A DNA stretch of 64,000 bases from Rothia sp. ZJ932. GTDB lineage: Bacteria; Actinomycetota; Actinomycetes; Actinomycetales; Micrococcaceae. A program made the translations under genes and the position numbers. The notes beneath the pieces are model-generated. The model ran no database searches, was not told where the DNA came from, and was given only the letters and a program-made list of their open reading frames with translations. Below, one piece after another: positions 27,991-37,688 of the stretch. The stretch's first letter is position 1. Each line of letters begins with the position of its first letter. The stretch covers positions 1,116,001 to 1,180,000 of the forward strand of contig NZ_CP070480.1 of the NCBI RefSeq assembly GCF_016924835.1. The letters run 5' to 3'.

Positions 27991-29543
27991 TGTTCGCCCT
28001 CACATCTGCCCCATCTAAAGCTCGGAGCAAGAACGAACATGCCCGCGCTAAACCGCGAATCATTGACGTACGGCTGGTACCCGCTGCCCTGAGCGTATGG
28101 CTGGCAACTGCAATGGTGCTTGCACGCCCGCAGCTGGTTGTTTTTCTAGTAGTTGTGACTGCTCTGAGCGCAGCTGCCGGAATGGCGCACGGTGTACCGG
28201 TCACCATTACGTTTGCAGGTCTGCTGACGCTGGTGCAGCTTGCCCTTCTGAGCGTCAACGGCACCGTGGCAGATGCACGCCACCTTCAGGCGGCACACGG
28301 CGAGCTGGTACGAATCGAGGGTGTCGTAACAGCCAGCGAACACGTCAATCATTCTGCGCGAACTACCGTGCAAGTTCTAGCCTTACACCGCGGGCAGCAC
28401 CTTCACGCCCCGCACCGCGAAATTTCTTTGACGGTCTTCACCCCACAGATCCTTCCCCAAGCCCAGAAAGTGAAGCTCACCGGAGTCTTAGAGATCCAAG
28501 GTTCCTACCTCAGGTTAAGCTCTGCAACGGCTGTGCCCCTCGCTTCATGGAGCGGTGTAGCACTGGGCAAGCAGGTACAGAATCCCATCGACCGTTGGCG
28601 TAACACAATGCGAGAAACAACCCGTCATCAGGTATCAAGCATTCTTAACGATGACCAAACGGCTCTCGTCTTGGGCATGACGTACGGCGATGACGCAGGC
28701 ATGCGCGAGAAAACCAAGACCAGTTTTCAACAGGCTGGGCTCACTCACCTCACCGCTGTCTCTGGAGCAAATATTACCCTCATGTTCTTATTGGGGTACA
28801 GACTGCTGCAGTGGCTAAGAGCTGGCAGAAGTTTCTGCATCGTTGCCGGCGTGACGGTGATTATCGCTTACGTCCTGATGGTGGGGCATGAGCCTTCAGC
28901 CCTGCGGGCTCTCACGATGGGTCTCTTAGGAGCTAGCGCCATGCTTTTGGGCACAGGACGCTACTCACTGCCTTTATTATCAAGCGCTGTTATCATCAGC
29001 TTAGTAGCCCGTGCTGATTATGCCCTCAACTTTGGTTTTGCTCTTTCTGTCAGTGCTACTGCCGCGCTGATTCTGCTGGCACCGGCTCTGGCTCGGCACA
29101 TGGCAACCGTGCTACCGCTGGTGGTAGCTGAAGTGATAGCAATTCCTGTGGCAGCAGGGCTGTGGTGCCTACCCCTTCTCGTTCTCATGGTAGGAGAAAT
29201 CCAAACATATACCGTCCTTGCCAATGTACTGGCAACGCCGCTGGTAGCTCCCGTGACAGTTCTGGGCATCGTAATTGTGGTGCTTACTCCCGGTGCTGCA
29301 TCACCGGCTGTTAGCTTTATCGTTGACGGTTGCTCAACCGCAGCGGGAGCGCTGGTACAACTCCTGATTAACATCGCTACCGCTACTTCAGCGCTACCTT
29401 CTAGCAGCATTTCTGTTGAACCAAGCGTCCTGAACATCGCCCTTATCTTTGCAGCAGTGGCTGCTCTGAGTGCCCTCGTGATAGTCAGTGATTGGCGAAC
29501 TGGTGCTCGCGTTTACCTCAGCAGTAATCGGGGGCAGCTATGA
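27990..29543 (+). CDS. comEC: ComEC/Rec2 DNA-uptake channel, membrane part only
   Basis: Forms the channel that passes single-stranded DNA through the membrane during transformation. The 517 residues give N-terminal membrane helices, a soluble OB-like stretch (about residues 100-190) and then the competence domain with the signature LTHLTAVSGANITLMFLLGYRL followed by about seven more helices. The protein stops where the metallo-beta-lactamase domain of full ComEC would begin; that domain is encoded by the next gene, which overlaps by 4 bp (ATGA). So the function is split into two coupled proteins. Confidence 0.92.
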   Translation: MFALTSAPSKARSKNEHARAKPRIIDVRLVPAALSVWLATAMVLARPQLVVFLVVVTALSAAAGMAHGVPVTITFAGLLTLVQLALLSVNGTVADARHLQAAHGELVRIEGVVTASEHVNHSARTTVQVLALHRGQHLHAPHREISLTVFTPQILPQAQKVKLTGVLEIQGSYLRLSSATAVPLASWSGVALGKQVQNPIDRWRNTMRETTRHQVSSILNDDQTALVLGMTYGDDAGMREKTKTSFQQAGLTHLTAVSGANITLMFLLGYRLLQWLRAGRSFCIVAGVTVIIAYVLMVGHEPSALRALTMGLLGASAMLLGTGRYSLPLLSSAVIISLVARADYALNFGFALSVSATAALILLAPALARHMATVLPLVVAEVIAIPVAAGLWCLPLLVLMVGEIQTYTVLANVLATPLVAPVTVLGIVIVVLTPGAASPAVSFIVDGCSTAAGALVQLLINIATATSALPSSSISVEPSVLNIALIFAAVAALSALVIVSDWRTGARVYLSSNRGQL

Positions 29544-30469
29544 AATCCACCAACGGTGGTGCAAAGAACCACCGCCTCAAAACCACTGTGATTCTGTGGA
29601 CGATTGCAGCCGTCGTAGGTATCATCGCTGGCTTGCATTTTGGCGGCAAACACCATCTGGTACCTCCTCAATGGGCGGTAATAACGTGCGATGTAGGGCA
29701 GGGGAGCGCAGCGCTACTACGCACCGATGACAATAGCGCGGTGCTCATTGATACGGGGGACTCTCCGGACGCGCTCACCGACTGCCTGCGCTATGCCGGG
29801 GTAGAACGTATTGATGCTGTGATACTGACCCATAACCACAGTGACCATGTGGGGGCTCTCTCGGCTCTTCCTAGGGAGCTGCCCCTCTATACTTCAAAAG
29901 TTTTTGGCACATCATCAAGAGCAGCTATTCACCTGGCAGCGGGAGATACTCTTAGCTGGCAGGGGAGCGCTTGCCAGCTAACGACTCGCATCCTAGCGCC
30001 GTTTGGAGGTCAGGAGCCTGCAGCGAACGCTCAATCTGACCGATTGTCTTCTCAGCCCTACCGGGCACGAAGAGAGGGCAGAGGTGATTCTGCCAGCGAA
30101 AATAATGCGTCACTCGTGAGCCACACTGAGCTGATGTGCGCTGGCAGTGACCCACTGACCTACCTTGCACCGGGTGATCTCGAAGAAGAAGGCGTCAGAC
30201 GGCTGCTGGCAACGTCAGGCGATCTTTCGGCTGATGTGGTGGCAGTACCCCACCACGGTTCTAAGGGCTCGGGAACGGCACTCTACCGAAAAGTTCAACC
30301 TACAGTAGCCCTTATTTCTGCGGGAACTCATAATGACTACGGGCACCCGCACCGAGAGATTACCGACCACCTTACAGCAGGAGGTGTCGCCCTGTACAAC
30401 ACTGCCCACCATGGGCACATTGCCCTCTACCGTGATACTGACCAAGTGCGTCTACACACCTCTAAGTAG
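29540..30469 (+). CDS. Membrane-anchored metallo-beta-lactamase-fold protein (ComEC C-terminal domain as separate gene)
   Basis: A 309-residue protein with one N-terminal membrane helix (about residues 12-32) followed by the beta-lactamase-like nuclease domain normally fused to ComEC. Visible motifs: ITCDVGQGSAALL, LIDTGDSPDAL, the metal-binding LTHNHSDHVGAL and the late VAVPHHGSKGSG and HNDYGHPH. The first histidine motif is complete (HxHxDH), so it is probably active, perhaps degrading the non-transported strand. Translational coupling to comEC supports a shared complex. A gap-like insertion of about 50 polar residues lies before the last third. Confidence 0.88.
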   Translation: MKSTNGGAKNHRLKTTVILWTIAAVVGIIAGLHFGGKHHLVPPQWAVITCDVGQGSAALLRTDDNSAVLIDTGDSPDALTDCLRYAGVERIDAVILTHNHSDHVGALSALPRELPLYTSKVFGTSSRAAIHLAAGDTLSWQGSACQLTTRILAPFGGQEPAANAQSDRLSSQPYRARREGRGDSASENNASLVSHTELMCAGSDPLTYLAPGDLEEEGVRRLLATSGDLSADVVAVPHHGSKGSGTALYRKVQPTVALISAGTHNDYGHPHREITDHLTAGGVALYNTAHHGHIALYRDTDQVRLHTSK

Positions 30470-30541
30470 CCCGAAACTGCGTGCGACCTATATGCTTGGA
30501 TGAGCAGAATCTGGCACGTAGCTCAAGGCGAGGAGTCTTCA

Positions 30542-31516
30542 ATGGCACGTAGCACCGCAGCACCAACCCACGCTTGGCGTACAATAGCACCGGCGCCCGT
30601 AGTAATGCTTTATGGCTCTGAAGAGTACTTCACGCAGAAAGCCAAAGAGAAAATCCGAGCTGACTTCCGTGCCGCCCATGACGACGTAGAAATCATTTCT
30701 CTCTCTGCCAGTACCTACACTAGCGGTCAGCTCATTGCAGAGACTAGCCCCTCACTTTTCGGTGGGGCGAAGATTGTTGAGGTTGATGGGTTAGCTTCGA
30801 TGAATGATGATTTTCTGCCCGATGCGTTGAACTACTTGGCATCACCTGATCCTGAGTCGGTGGTAGTTTTCTCTCACGCAGGGGGTAACAAGGGTAAAAA
30901 ACTGCTCGACACCTTCAAAAAGAGCCCTTTTCCTTTTATCGAGACCAAGCCCCTCAAAAGCGATAAAGATAAACAAGACTTTGTATTTTTTACGGTAAAA
31001 AGTGCCGGGCGCCAGATTGCCCCAGAAGCTGTACGCACCCTTGTAGCTGCAGCTGGTAGCGATGTCGCTGAACTCGCCTCAGCCTGCAGGCAGCTCATCG
31101 ATGATTCTGCCGGTGCTATAACCCTTGAACTTGTTGAAAAATACTACGGTGATCGTGTAGAAGTGACAGCTTTCAAGGTAGCGGATGCAGCCGTTTCGGC
31201 TCAACCTGCTCTTGCTCTCAAACTCCTGCGAAATGCTTTAGATTCAGGTGCTGAACCTATTCCGCTAGTCGGGGCTCTCGCCCTAAAAATGCGTAATATC
31301 GCCAAAGTACACGGTTCTTCAGGACGCGTGGAGGGCATGGCACCCTGGCAGGCTCAGCAAGCACAGCGTGACTCTCGAAGGTTCTCCGCCGCAGACCTTG
31401 CCCATATCTTTAGCGTGCTAGCTGATGCCGATGCAGCTCTCAAAGGAGAAGCTGCGGATTCTCTCTATCCCCTAGAAAAAGCTGTGTTAGCAATAGCTCG
31501 CGCCGGACGTTCGTGA
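30542..31516 (+). CDS. holA: DNA polymerase III delta subunit
   Basis: Opens the sliding clamp within the clamp-loader complex. The N-terminal segment PVVMLYGSEEYFTQKAKEKI, FGGAKIVEVDGLASM and VVFSHAGGNKGKKLLD are typical; the C-terminal helical part ends ADADAALKGEAADSLYPLEKAVLAIA. The start is ATG 30542 with AGGAG 6 nt upstream, giving 324 residues; an ATG at 30500 is in frame but would fall almost on the likely transcription start (TATGCT at 30491-30496). The comEA-comEC-holA-rpsT neighbourhood is common in actinobacteria. Confidence 0.93.
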   Translation: MARSTAAPTHAWRTIAPAPVVMLYGSEEYFTQKAKEKIRADFRAAHDDVEIISLSASTYTSGQLIAETSPSLFGGAKIVEVDGLASMNDDFLPDALNYLASPDPESVVVFSHAGGNKGKKLLDTFKKSPFPFIETKPLKSDKDKQDFVFFTVKSAGRQIAPEAVRTLVAAAGSDVAELASACRQLIDDSAGAITLELVEKYYGDRVEVTAFKVADAAVSAQPALALKLLRNALDSGAEPIPLVGALALKMRNIAKVHGSSGRVEGMAPWQAQQAQRDSRRFSAADLAHIFSVLADADAALKGEAADSLYPLEKAVLAIARAGRS

Positions 31517-31560
31517 ATCTTAGATACCAGTGGCTGCGTCCCGCATAATCTTACCTGCAA

Positions 31561-31598
31561 ACATAGGGCCCCACCTCAAGGTGGAGCCCTATGTGTTT
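31561..31598. terminator. Bidirectional terminator between holA and rpsT
   Basis: ACATAGGGC (31561-31569) pairs with GCCCTATGT (31586-31594), with an inner CCACC/GGTGG, and GTTT follows. The genes converge on it from both sides. Confidence 0.8.
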
Positions 31599-31641
31599 AC
31601 CACAGACCCTTTATCGGGGTACCGGGTTCATAAGCGAGAAC

Positions 31642-31908
31642 TTATGCTGAAAGCTTGCTGACGCGAGCAGCCAAACCTGACTTCTTGTTTGCAGCGTTCT
31701 TTTTGTGAAGAACACCCTTTGAAACTGCTTTGTCGAGCTTGCGGCTTGCGTTACGAAGCGCTTCGTTCGCTGCTTCTACGTTCGCTGCCTCAACAGCCTC
31801 GTTGACCTTGCGGATGCTGGTCTTGAGGTCTGACTTGATGGTGTTGTTACGCAGGCGAGCCTTCTCGTTGGTGAGAATGCGCTTCTTCTGAGACTTGATG
31901 TTAGCCAC
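31642..31908 (-). CDS. rpsT: 30S ribosomal protein S20
   Basis: Small basic protein that binds 16S rRNA early in 30S assembly. The 88 residues begin [20 protein letters not shown] and contain [24 protein letters not shown], the full family pattern. The start codon is GTG (31906-31908). A leader of roughly 115 nt lies between the predicted promoter (32031-32060) and the gene; it contains a dyad at 32009-32024. S20 is autoregulated at translation in other bacteria, so the leader may serve that purpose. Confidence 0.95.
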   Translation of the reverse strand: MANIKSQKKRILTNEKARLRNNTIKSDLKTSIRKVNEAVEAANVEAANEALRNASRKLDKAVSKGVLHKKNAANKKSGLAARVSKLSA

Positions 31909-32030
31909 GTTTATAAACTTTCTGTTTGTCTAATTGGTCGGTGAGGGCGACGCTGATCGATCATCGACTGAGCGGCGTGGGGATGCCTATGGCAATCAAC
32001 CAGCTGTATCCGATGACCATCGGACACACA

Positions 32031-32060
32031 AGTATGAACTTTACCAGAAATAAAGGTAAA
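32031..32060 (-). promoter_or_regulatory. Predicted rpsT promoter
   Basis: On the reverse strand, TTTACC (32055-32060) and CATACT (32031-32036) are 18 bp apart. It is the only reasonable pair in the 220-bp gap. Confidence 0.5.
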
Positions 32061-32129
32061 GGGCTTTACGATGTGTACCACAGTTTTACCGTGTTGATAG
32101 GGCAAAGACCGGGGCGCAAGGGTAAGGGG

Positions 32130-32699
32130 CTAAGCAAGATTATTTAGCGCATTGATAACCGTGTTAAAGGTTGATTCGGGCATGATGGCACCTTCTCGCC
32201 GCACGGCGTCCTCGCGTACCCGAATAATTCGGTTGAGCTTAATTTCTGAGGGTCGCCCTTTCTTGTCCCAGGGGCCCGAACCAATATCAAGGTAGTTAGG
32301 GTCACGATTATAGACGTTGGTGTTGTCTTTACTGGTGAGCATCAGTGCTAGCAGGTATTCACCGTCTTTGCCGATAAGTAGTACCGGGCGGTCTTTGCCC
32401 TGATTGTAATCGTCTTCGTAGGGCACCCACGTCCAGACCACTTCACCGGGGTCAGGGGAGCCATTGGGAGCGGGAGAGTACTGGGGGCGAATACGTCCGC
32501 GGAAATCACCGGGGTAGATGGACGAGTCAGAGCGAGGTATCGGGGTTGAGTGCTGCTGCCGAGATGGACGTGATGCGCCGCTGTTGGCAGGGGAAGAGTC
32601 GGTGCCGAAACTTGACCCCTGAGATTTACGTTGAATCTTTTGGTATTCCCTGTAGGCACGCTGACCGAGACTAAGCAGGGTGCGAATATTAAATTTCAT
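32130..32699 (-). CDS. PemK/MazF-like protein
   Basis: A 189-residue protein with a basic N-terminal region, a serine/proline-rich linker (about residues 28-85) and a C-terminal PemK-like domain with PGEVVWTWVPYEDDYNQGKDRPVLLIG, as in the SH3-like barrel of MazF/PemK endoribonuclease toxins. No antitoxin gene is adjacent, and the linker is not typical of free toxins. Orphan copies beside lepA seem to be a fixed feature in related genomes (from memory, not checked). ATG 32699 lies 7 nt after TAAAGT. RNase activity is not shown by the sequence; a housekeeping derivative is as likely. Confidence 0.75.
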   Translation of the reverse strand: MKFNIRTLLSLGQRAYREYQKIQRKSQGSSFGTDSSPANSGASRPSRQQHSTPIPRSDSSIYPGDFRGRIRPQYSPAPNGSPDPGEVVWTWVPYEDDYNQGKDRPVLLIGKDGEYLLALMLTSKDNTNVYNRDPNYLDIGSGPWDKKGRPSEIKLNRIIRVREDAVRREGAIMPESTFNTVINALNNLA

Positions 32700-32706
32700 A
32701 CCTCTC

Positions 32707-32712
32707 ACTTTA
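32707..32712 (-). promoter_or_regulatory. Candidate -10 for a leaderless pemK-like mRNA
   Basis: TAAAGT on the reverse strand, 7 nt before ATG 32699. A GAGAGG lies in the gap but is only 1 nt from the ATG, too close to act as a ribosome site. Confidence 0.4.
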
Positions 32713-32880
32713 GCGGTGGCTCGCCAACTTGATAGAGGCTGTAATACCATGCACAGCGGGTCAGATATGAATTTTTGCTAGACTGTGGTGTAAATATGCA
32801 CTTTTGATTTTCTTCGTGCACTCGTTTCATCACTATTTTCGGTTTCGCGCCCACGCGCATGCGGAAAGGACTCAACCTAC

Positions 32881-34737
32881 GTGTCACCTTTGGCGACTAA
32901 CCCTCCGGTTCCGGCCTCTACAGAGCCCTCTATCATCCGTAACTTCTGCATCATTGCGCACATTGACCACGGCAAGTCCACTCTTGCTGATCGCATGTTG
33001 CAGGCAACCGGTGTGGTGACCCCCCGCGAGATGAAGGCTCAGTACCTTGACCGCATGGATATTGAACGCGAGCGCGGCATCACCATTAAGTCTCAGGCTG
33101 TTCGTATGCCCTGGGAAAAAGATGGCGTGAACTACGCACTTAATATGATTGATACCCCCGGTCACGTTGACTTCACCTATGAGGTGTCTCGTTCTCTGGC
33201 TGCGTGTGAGGGTGCCTTGTTGCTGGTCGATGCTGCCCAAGGCATTGAGGCGCAGACTCTGGCGAACCTTTATCTTGCAATGGAAAATGATTTGACCATT
33301 ATTCCGGTGCTGAACAAGATTGACCTACCTGCTGCGCAGCCTGATAAGTATGCAGAAGAGTTAGCGAATTTGATTGGTGTTGAGCCTGAGGACGTATTGC
33401 GTGTTTCGGGTAAAACTGGTGAGGGCGTCACTGAGCTGCTTGACCGCATCGTTGATTTGCTGCCTGCCCCTCAAGGTAAAGAGGACGCACCTGCCCGAGC
33501 GATGATTTTTGACTCTGTTTATGACTCTTACCGCGGCGTAGTGACTTATGTTCGTGTGGTTGATGGCAGTTTGAAGCCTCGCCAGCGCATCAAGATGATG
33601 TCTACGGGTGCTGAGCACGATTTGTTGGAAATCGGTGTGATTTCGCCTGAGCCTGTGCCGACTAAGGGTCTTGGCGTGGGCGAGGTTGGTTACTTGATTA
33701 CCGGTGTGAAGGATGTTCGCCAGTCGCGTGTGGGTGATACTGTCACCTCTGCTCAAAACGGTGCTGAAGAGTCTCTCGGTGGTTATGAGGATCCCAAGCC
33801 GATGGTGTTCTCAGGCTTGTTCCCGATTGATGGCTCTGATTACCCCGTGTTGCGTGATGCCCTTGATAAGCTCAAGCTCAATGACGCGGCTCTGGTTTAT
33901 GAACCTGAGACTTCGGCGGCTTTGGGCTTCGGTTTCCGTGTTGGTTTCTTGGGTCTTTTGCACCTTGAGATTGTGCGTGAGCGCCTGGAGCGCGAGTTCA
34001 ACCTTGACCTGATCTCCACCGCACCCAACGTTATTTACGATGTGGTTGCTGAAGACGGTACCGCTCAGCGCGTGACCAACCCCAGTGAGTTCCCTGAGGG
34101 TAAAATCGCGACCATCAAAGAACCGATGGTTGCTACCACTATTATTGCCCCCAACGAGTTCGTGGGTGCGATTATGGAGCTGTGCCAGCAGCGTCGCGGC
34201 ACGATGGGTGGTATGGACTACCTTTCGCAGGAACGCGTGGAGCTGCGTTACCGCCTGCCTCTGGCTGAAATCGTTTTTGATTTCTTCGACCAGCTCAAGT
34301 CTAAGACCCGCGGCTATGCGTCCTTGGACTGGAAGCTCGATGGCGAAGAAGAATCAGATTTGGTCAAGGTCGATATTCTCTTGCAGGGCGAAAAGGTGGA
34401 TGCATTTAGCGCCATCACCCACAAGGACAAGGCTTATTCTTACGGCGTGATGATGACTGCCAAGCTGCGCGAGCTGATTCCTCGCCAGCAGTTTGAGGTG
34501 CCCATTCAGGCAGCTATTGGCTCACGTATTATTGCCCGTGAGAACATTCGCGCTATCCGCAAGGACGTTCTGTCGAAGTGCTACGGCGGCGATATTTCGC
34601 GTAAGCGTAAGCTGCTGGAAAAGCAGAAGGAAGGTAAGAAACGCATGAAGATGGTGGGACGCGTGGAGGTGCCTCAGGAGGCATTCATTGCTGCTTTATC
34701 ATCTGGCGAAGAGTCAAAGGACAAGTCGAAGAAGTGA
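32881..34737 (+). CDS. lepA: Elongation factor 4 (LepA), back-translocating GTPase
   Basis: Ribosome-bound GTPase involved in initiation fidelity and back-translocation. G motifs: AHIDHGKST (G1, about residues 24-32), ERGITIKSQ (G2), DTPGHVDF (G3) and NKIDLP (G4). The C-terminal domain typical of LepA is present ([63 protein letters not shown]). Length is 618 residues. The start is GTG 32881; a GGAAAGGA lies about 11 nt upstream. It overlaps hemW by 4 bp. Confidence 0.96.
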   Translation: MSPLATNPPVPASTEPSIIRNFCIIAHIDHGKSTLADRMLQATGVVTPREMKAQYLDRMDIERERGITIKSQAVRMPWEKDGVNYALNMIDTPGHVDFTYEVSRSLAACEGALLLVDAAQGIEAQTLANLYLAMENDLTIIPVLNKIDLPAAQPDKYAEELANLIGVEPEDVLRVSGKTGEGVTELLDRIVDLLPAPQGKEDAPARAMIFDSVYDSYRGVVTYVRVVDGSLKPRQRIKMMSTGAEHDLLEIGVISPEPVPTKGLGVGEVGYLITGVKDVRQSRVGDTVTSAQNGAEESLGGYEDPKPMVFSGLFPIDGSDYPVLRDALDKLKLNDAALVYEPETSAALGFGFRVGFLGLLHLEIVRERLEREFNLDLISTAPNVIYDVVAEDGTAQRVTNPSEFPEGKIATIKEPMVATTIIAPNEFVGAIMELCQQRRGTMGGMDYLSQERVELRYRLPLAEIVFDFFDQLKSKTRGYASLDWKLDGEEESDLVKVDILLQGEKVDAFSAITHKDKAYSYGVMMTAKLRELIPRQQFEVPIQAAIGSRIIARENIRAIRKDVLSKCYGGDISRKRKLLEKQKEGKKRMKMVGRVEVPQEAFIAALSSGEESKDKSKK

Positions 34738-35978
34738 CCCCTGCTCAGCCTTTGGGCATGCCTGCTCCGCTTGATGGAATGGTTCCACAGGAATCTGCTA
34801 TCGGTGCGGAGCAGCGCACGTTAAGTCTCTATGTTCACGTTCCTTTTTGTTCGGTGCGCTGTGGGTACTGTGATTTCAATACCTACGCCACTGACGATTT
34901 CGGTAATGGTGTGGGGTTAGAAACCTATGCTCAGGACGCGTGTGCCGAGTTGGACTTTGCGCAGCAGGTGATGCGCTCCTCCGCCCTACCTGAGCGGAAG
35001 CTGCACACTGTTTTCTTTGGTGGTGGTACGCCAACCAAATTACCGGCTACAGACCTGGTGAAAATCTTGCAGCGCGCTGTTGAGCTTTTTGGTCTTGAAG
35101 AGGGCGCTGAGGTTACGACCGAAGCCAACCCTGATTCTGTGACTGCTGAAGACCTACAGATTTTAGCTGCCGGTGGGTTTACCAGAGTTTCATTTGGTAT
35201 GCAGTCGGCGGTGCCGGAGGTTTTGCAGGTGCTTGATCGCACCCACACCCCAGCGAATGTTCCCAAGGTGGTGCAGTGGGCTAAAGATGCCGGTCTGCAG
35301 GTCTCTGTTGATCTTATTTACGGCACGCCGGGGGAGAGTCTGGAACAGTGGGAGAAGTCTGTCAAAGCCGCTATTTCTTACGCGCCCGATCATATTTCTG
35401 CCTACTCACTGATTGTTGAAGACGGAACCAAGCTCGCGGCACAGATTCGTCGTGGGGAGTATGAGATGCCCGACGATGATCTGATGGCAGATATGTACTT
35501 GCTGGCAGAGAAACATCTCACCGCTGCTGGCTACAGCTGGTACGAGGTATCGAACTATGCTTCATCGCGGGAAACCCGCAGTACCCACAACTTTGCCTAC
35601 TGGAAGAACCAGGATTGGTGGGGTGTTGGGCCCGGTGCTCATTCACATCTGAATGGCACCCGATGGTGGAATGTTAAGCACCCCGTGGCTTACTCCGGTA
35701 AGGTCTGCCTCGGGCAGTCCCCGGCGGCAGCCCGTGAAGTTCTCGGAGAAAAGACCAAGAACTTTGAGGACATCATGCTCATGGTGCGAACCATTGAGGG
35801 GTATTCAATTAACAAACTACAGCAGGTACACGGGCAGGCTCTGGACGCTAAACTTCAGTGGTTGCTGAACCAAGACTTAGTTGAGCCTGAAGCCTTGAAA
35901 AACGGACGCCTTGTTCTCACCCTCAATGGCAGACTGCTGGGCGATGCTGTTACTCGTGAGTTGCTCCCCGAACTATAA
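34734..35978 (+). CDS. hemW: Radical SAM haem chaperone HemW
   Basis: Radical SAM protein that binds haem and is thought to deliver it to membrane respiratory proteins; formerly called coproporphyrinogen III oxidase-like. The cluster motif is [15 protein letters not shown] (CxxxCxxC, about residues 37-46), and the HemW-specific [24 protein letters not shown] is present, which separates it from HemN. Length is 414 residues, including a 25-residue N-terminal extension. It starts with GTG overlapping the lepA stop; lepA-hemW-hrcA-dnaJ is a conserved order. Confidence 0.93.
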   Translation: MTPAQPLGMPAPLDGMVPQESAIGAEQRTLSLYVHVPFCSVRCGYCDFNTYATDDFGNGVGLETYAQDACAELDFAQQVMRSSALPERKLHTVFFGGGTPTKLPATDLVKILQRAVELFGLEEGAEVTTEANPDSVTAEDLQILAAGGFTRVSFGMQSAVPEVLQVLDRTHTPANVPKVVQWAKDAGLQVSVDLIYGTPGESLEQWEKSVKAAISYAPDHISAYSLIVEDGTKLAAQIRRGEYEMPDDDLMADMYLLAEKHLTAAGYSWYEVSNYASSRETRSTHNFAYWKNQDWWGVGPGAHSHLNGTRWWNVKHPVAYSGKVCLGQSPAAAREVLGEKTKNFEDIMLMVRTIEGYSINKLQQVHGQALDAKLQWLLNQDLVEPEALKNGRLVLTLNGRLLGDAVTRELLPEL

Positions 35979-35996
35979 ACAGTTCTTTTAATCAAG

Positions 35997-36033
35997 AAAC
36001 CGCCTCTCTTCATGAAATGAAGAGAGGCGGTTT
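35997..36033. terminator. Bidirectional terminator between hemW and the DUF4870 gene
   Basis: A perfect 17-bp stem, AAACCGCCTCTCTTCAT (35997-36013) and its complement (36017-36033), with a 3-nt loop. The A/T ends give a T-run on either strand. Confidence 0.88.
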
Positions 36034-36066
36034 ATCTATGAAAACTTGTTGGTGAAACAGATAACC

Positions 36067-36501
36067 CTAGCGACGAACACGAATCACATCGAAGAGGCGG
36101 GTGTTCAGTGGGTACTGGTAGGGGTTGCCGCGGTTAACACGAATACCTGCATAGAGCGACATACTCGCCAGTATAACCCACACTAGCGCTGCTACCAAAC
36201 CGAAAATCCATCCAATGCCGGGAAGGCTTGATAAGAAGAATGATGCCAACGCAATAATGGTAGGCAGCAGAGTGAAGTTCAATGCCTCGCGGGCTTCCTG
36301 CTGGGCGAAAGGCGCGCGTCCTTTGTACAGGTAGTAGATAACTGCTGAGGGAATACAACCCAGTACACCACCAAAATGGGCGAGCGTCGCTATATTTCTG
36401 TCTTCAGCAACGCTCAGTTTGCCGGCAGCTGCTGCGGTGCCATTAAACTGCGATTCGGCGGGAACCTGTGAGGTTGTTTTCAAGGATGTACTCGTTTTCA
36501 T
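36067..36501 (-). CDS. DUF4870 (Tic20-like) membrane protein
   Basis: A 144-residue protein with a polar N-terminus of about 38 residues, the segment ATLAHFGGVLGCIPSAVIYYLYKG, the family-typical FAQQEAREALNFTL, and two further membrane helices before the C-terminus. DUF4870 proteins are small four-helix membrane proteins of unknown function. No ribosome site is obvious before the ATG at 36501. It is transcribed toward the hemW terminator. Confidence 0.8.
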   Translation of the reverse strand: MKTSTSLKTTSQVPAESQFNGTAAAAGKLSVAEDRNIATLAHFGGVLGCIPSAVIYYLYKGRAPFAQQEAREALNFTLLPTIIALASFFLSSLPGIGWIFGLVAALVWVILASMSLYAGIRVNRGNPYQYPLNTRLFDVIRVRR

Positions 36502-36642
36502 AAAAGGGTAAAGATCAAGCAGGGTGAAGCTCTGTTAGTGTCACCACAACAGGCTACGGGGTTCTTGAATATTTTAGATACTGAGCGGTAACGGGCGCAG
36601 TTTCAAACCCCACATTTACGGTAAATCTTCGAAAGATTTATA
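36502..36642. other. Intergenic gap with small A/T-rich dyad
   Basis: The gap between two reverse-strand genes holds AAATCTT-cga-AAGATTT (36623-36639), which could be a weak terminator for the DUF3097 gene. Nothing else stands out. Confidence 0.35.
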
Positions 36643-37509
36643 TCACACTTTCTTCACATCGTCGGTGAGAAAATCAATGAGGGATTCTACCGGTCCCAAA
36701 ATACTGGGTTCTAAATCAGCGTACGAATTAACTTTTGAGAGCATGAACTTCCAGGCGTGAGCGATGTCTTCCTGCGAATCGTGGGGGAGCCCTAACCGTT
36801 TGAGCATGCCCTTTTTCCATTCTTCGCTGCGGGGCACGGTGGGCCAGCGGCTTAATCCCAGCGCCTGGGGTTTGATAGCCTGCCAGACATCAACAAAGGG
36901 GTGACCAACAATTTCCACGTTACCGCGGGCACCGGGAACGGCGAGCGCTTCGGTAGCGATGCGACTTTCTTTGGTTCCGCTGATGAGGTGATCCACCAAA
37001 ATACCGAGTTTACGCTGCGGCCCCGGTGCGAAACTCCTCATAGCAGCGGCAAGGTCATCAACACCGTGCAGGGGCTCTACGACAATGCCCTCCACACGTA
37101 GGTCGTGACCCCAGACTTTCTCAATCAATTCTGCATCGTGGGTACCTTCAACCCACAGACGGGACGCGCGCGCCACCTTCGCAGGCGCATTGGCAACCTC
37201 AAAGGAGCCCGAACGGGAAATCTTACGCACTGGGGCTTGTTTTTTACTCCTGGGTGCAACCACCGTGACAGGCTGCCCTTCTAGAAGAAAACCGGCGCCC
37301 AACGGGAACTTTTTAACCCGCCCGGCAGCGTCCTCTAGACCGAACACCTGCATGCCTCCGATAGTCTCAAAAGAGACAACGACCCCTACCCAGCCGCTCT
37401 CAACATCCTCTAGAAGAAGCCTAGGCGCTAGGTAGAGGGCGCGGGATGCCGTACCACGGTGTTGTTGAGATAAAGCACCCAAATCTCGGGCACCCCAGGG
37501 CTGGCTCAT
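36643..37509 (-). CDS. DUF3097 family protein
   Basis: A 288-residue cytosolic protein of an actinobacterial family with no known function. Its middle part RLWVEGTHDAELIEKVWGHDLR followed by VVEPLHGVDDL and LGILVDHLISGTKE resembles a TOPRIM-like nucleic-acid fold (acidic Glu, later DxD-like region); this is an inference. AAGGAGA precedes the ATG at 37509. It lies divergently from hrcA, and the 180 bp between them include the CIRCE operator, so it might be under partial HrcA influence. Confidence 0.82.
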   Translation of the reverse strand: MSQPWGARDLGALSQQHRGTASRALYLAPRLLLEDVESGWVGVVVSFETIGGMQVFGLEDAAGRVKKFPLGAGFLLEGQPVTVVAPRSKKQAPVRKISRSGSFEVANAPAKVARASRLWVEGTHDAELIEKVWGHDLRVEGIVVEPLHGVDDLAAAMRSFAPGPQRKLGILVDHLISGTKESRIATEALAVPGARGNVEIVGHPFVDVWQAIKPQALGLSRWPTVPRSEEWKKGMLKRLGLPHDSQEDIAHAWKFMLSKVNSYADLEPSILGPVESLIDFLTDDVKKV

Positions 37510-37620
37510 AGTGTCTCCTTGGTGGTTAGCGCACGTATCTACATCAGTATTCTACGCGCTACCCTTGAGCCTTGAGCGTACGAACTGGAGCGCACTACCT
37601 CTACAGTATTAGAGTTGGTG

Positions 37621-37647
37621 TTAGCACTGGGCACCTAAGAGTGCTAA
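37621..37647 (+). promoter_or_regulatory. CIRCE operator (HrcA-binding site)
   Basis: TTAGCACTG, nine bases, GAGTGCTAA: the consensus inverted repeat TTAGCACTC-N9-GAGTGCTAA with a single mismatch. It lies 42 bp before the hrcA start, just after a possible -10 (TACAGT, 37602-37607). Confidence 0.93.
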
Positions 37648-37688
37648 TTTTTATCGGACTGCTGCGTAGAGAAGGGAGGATGCCCCGC

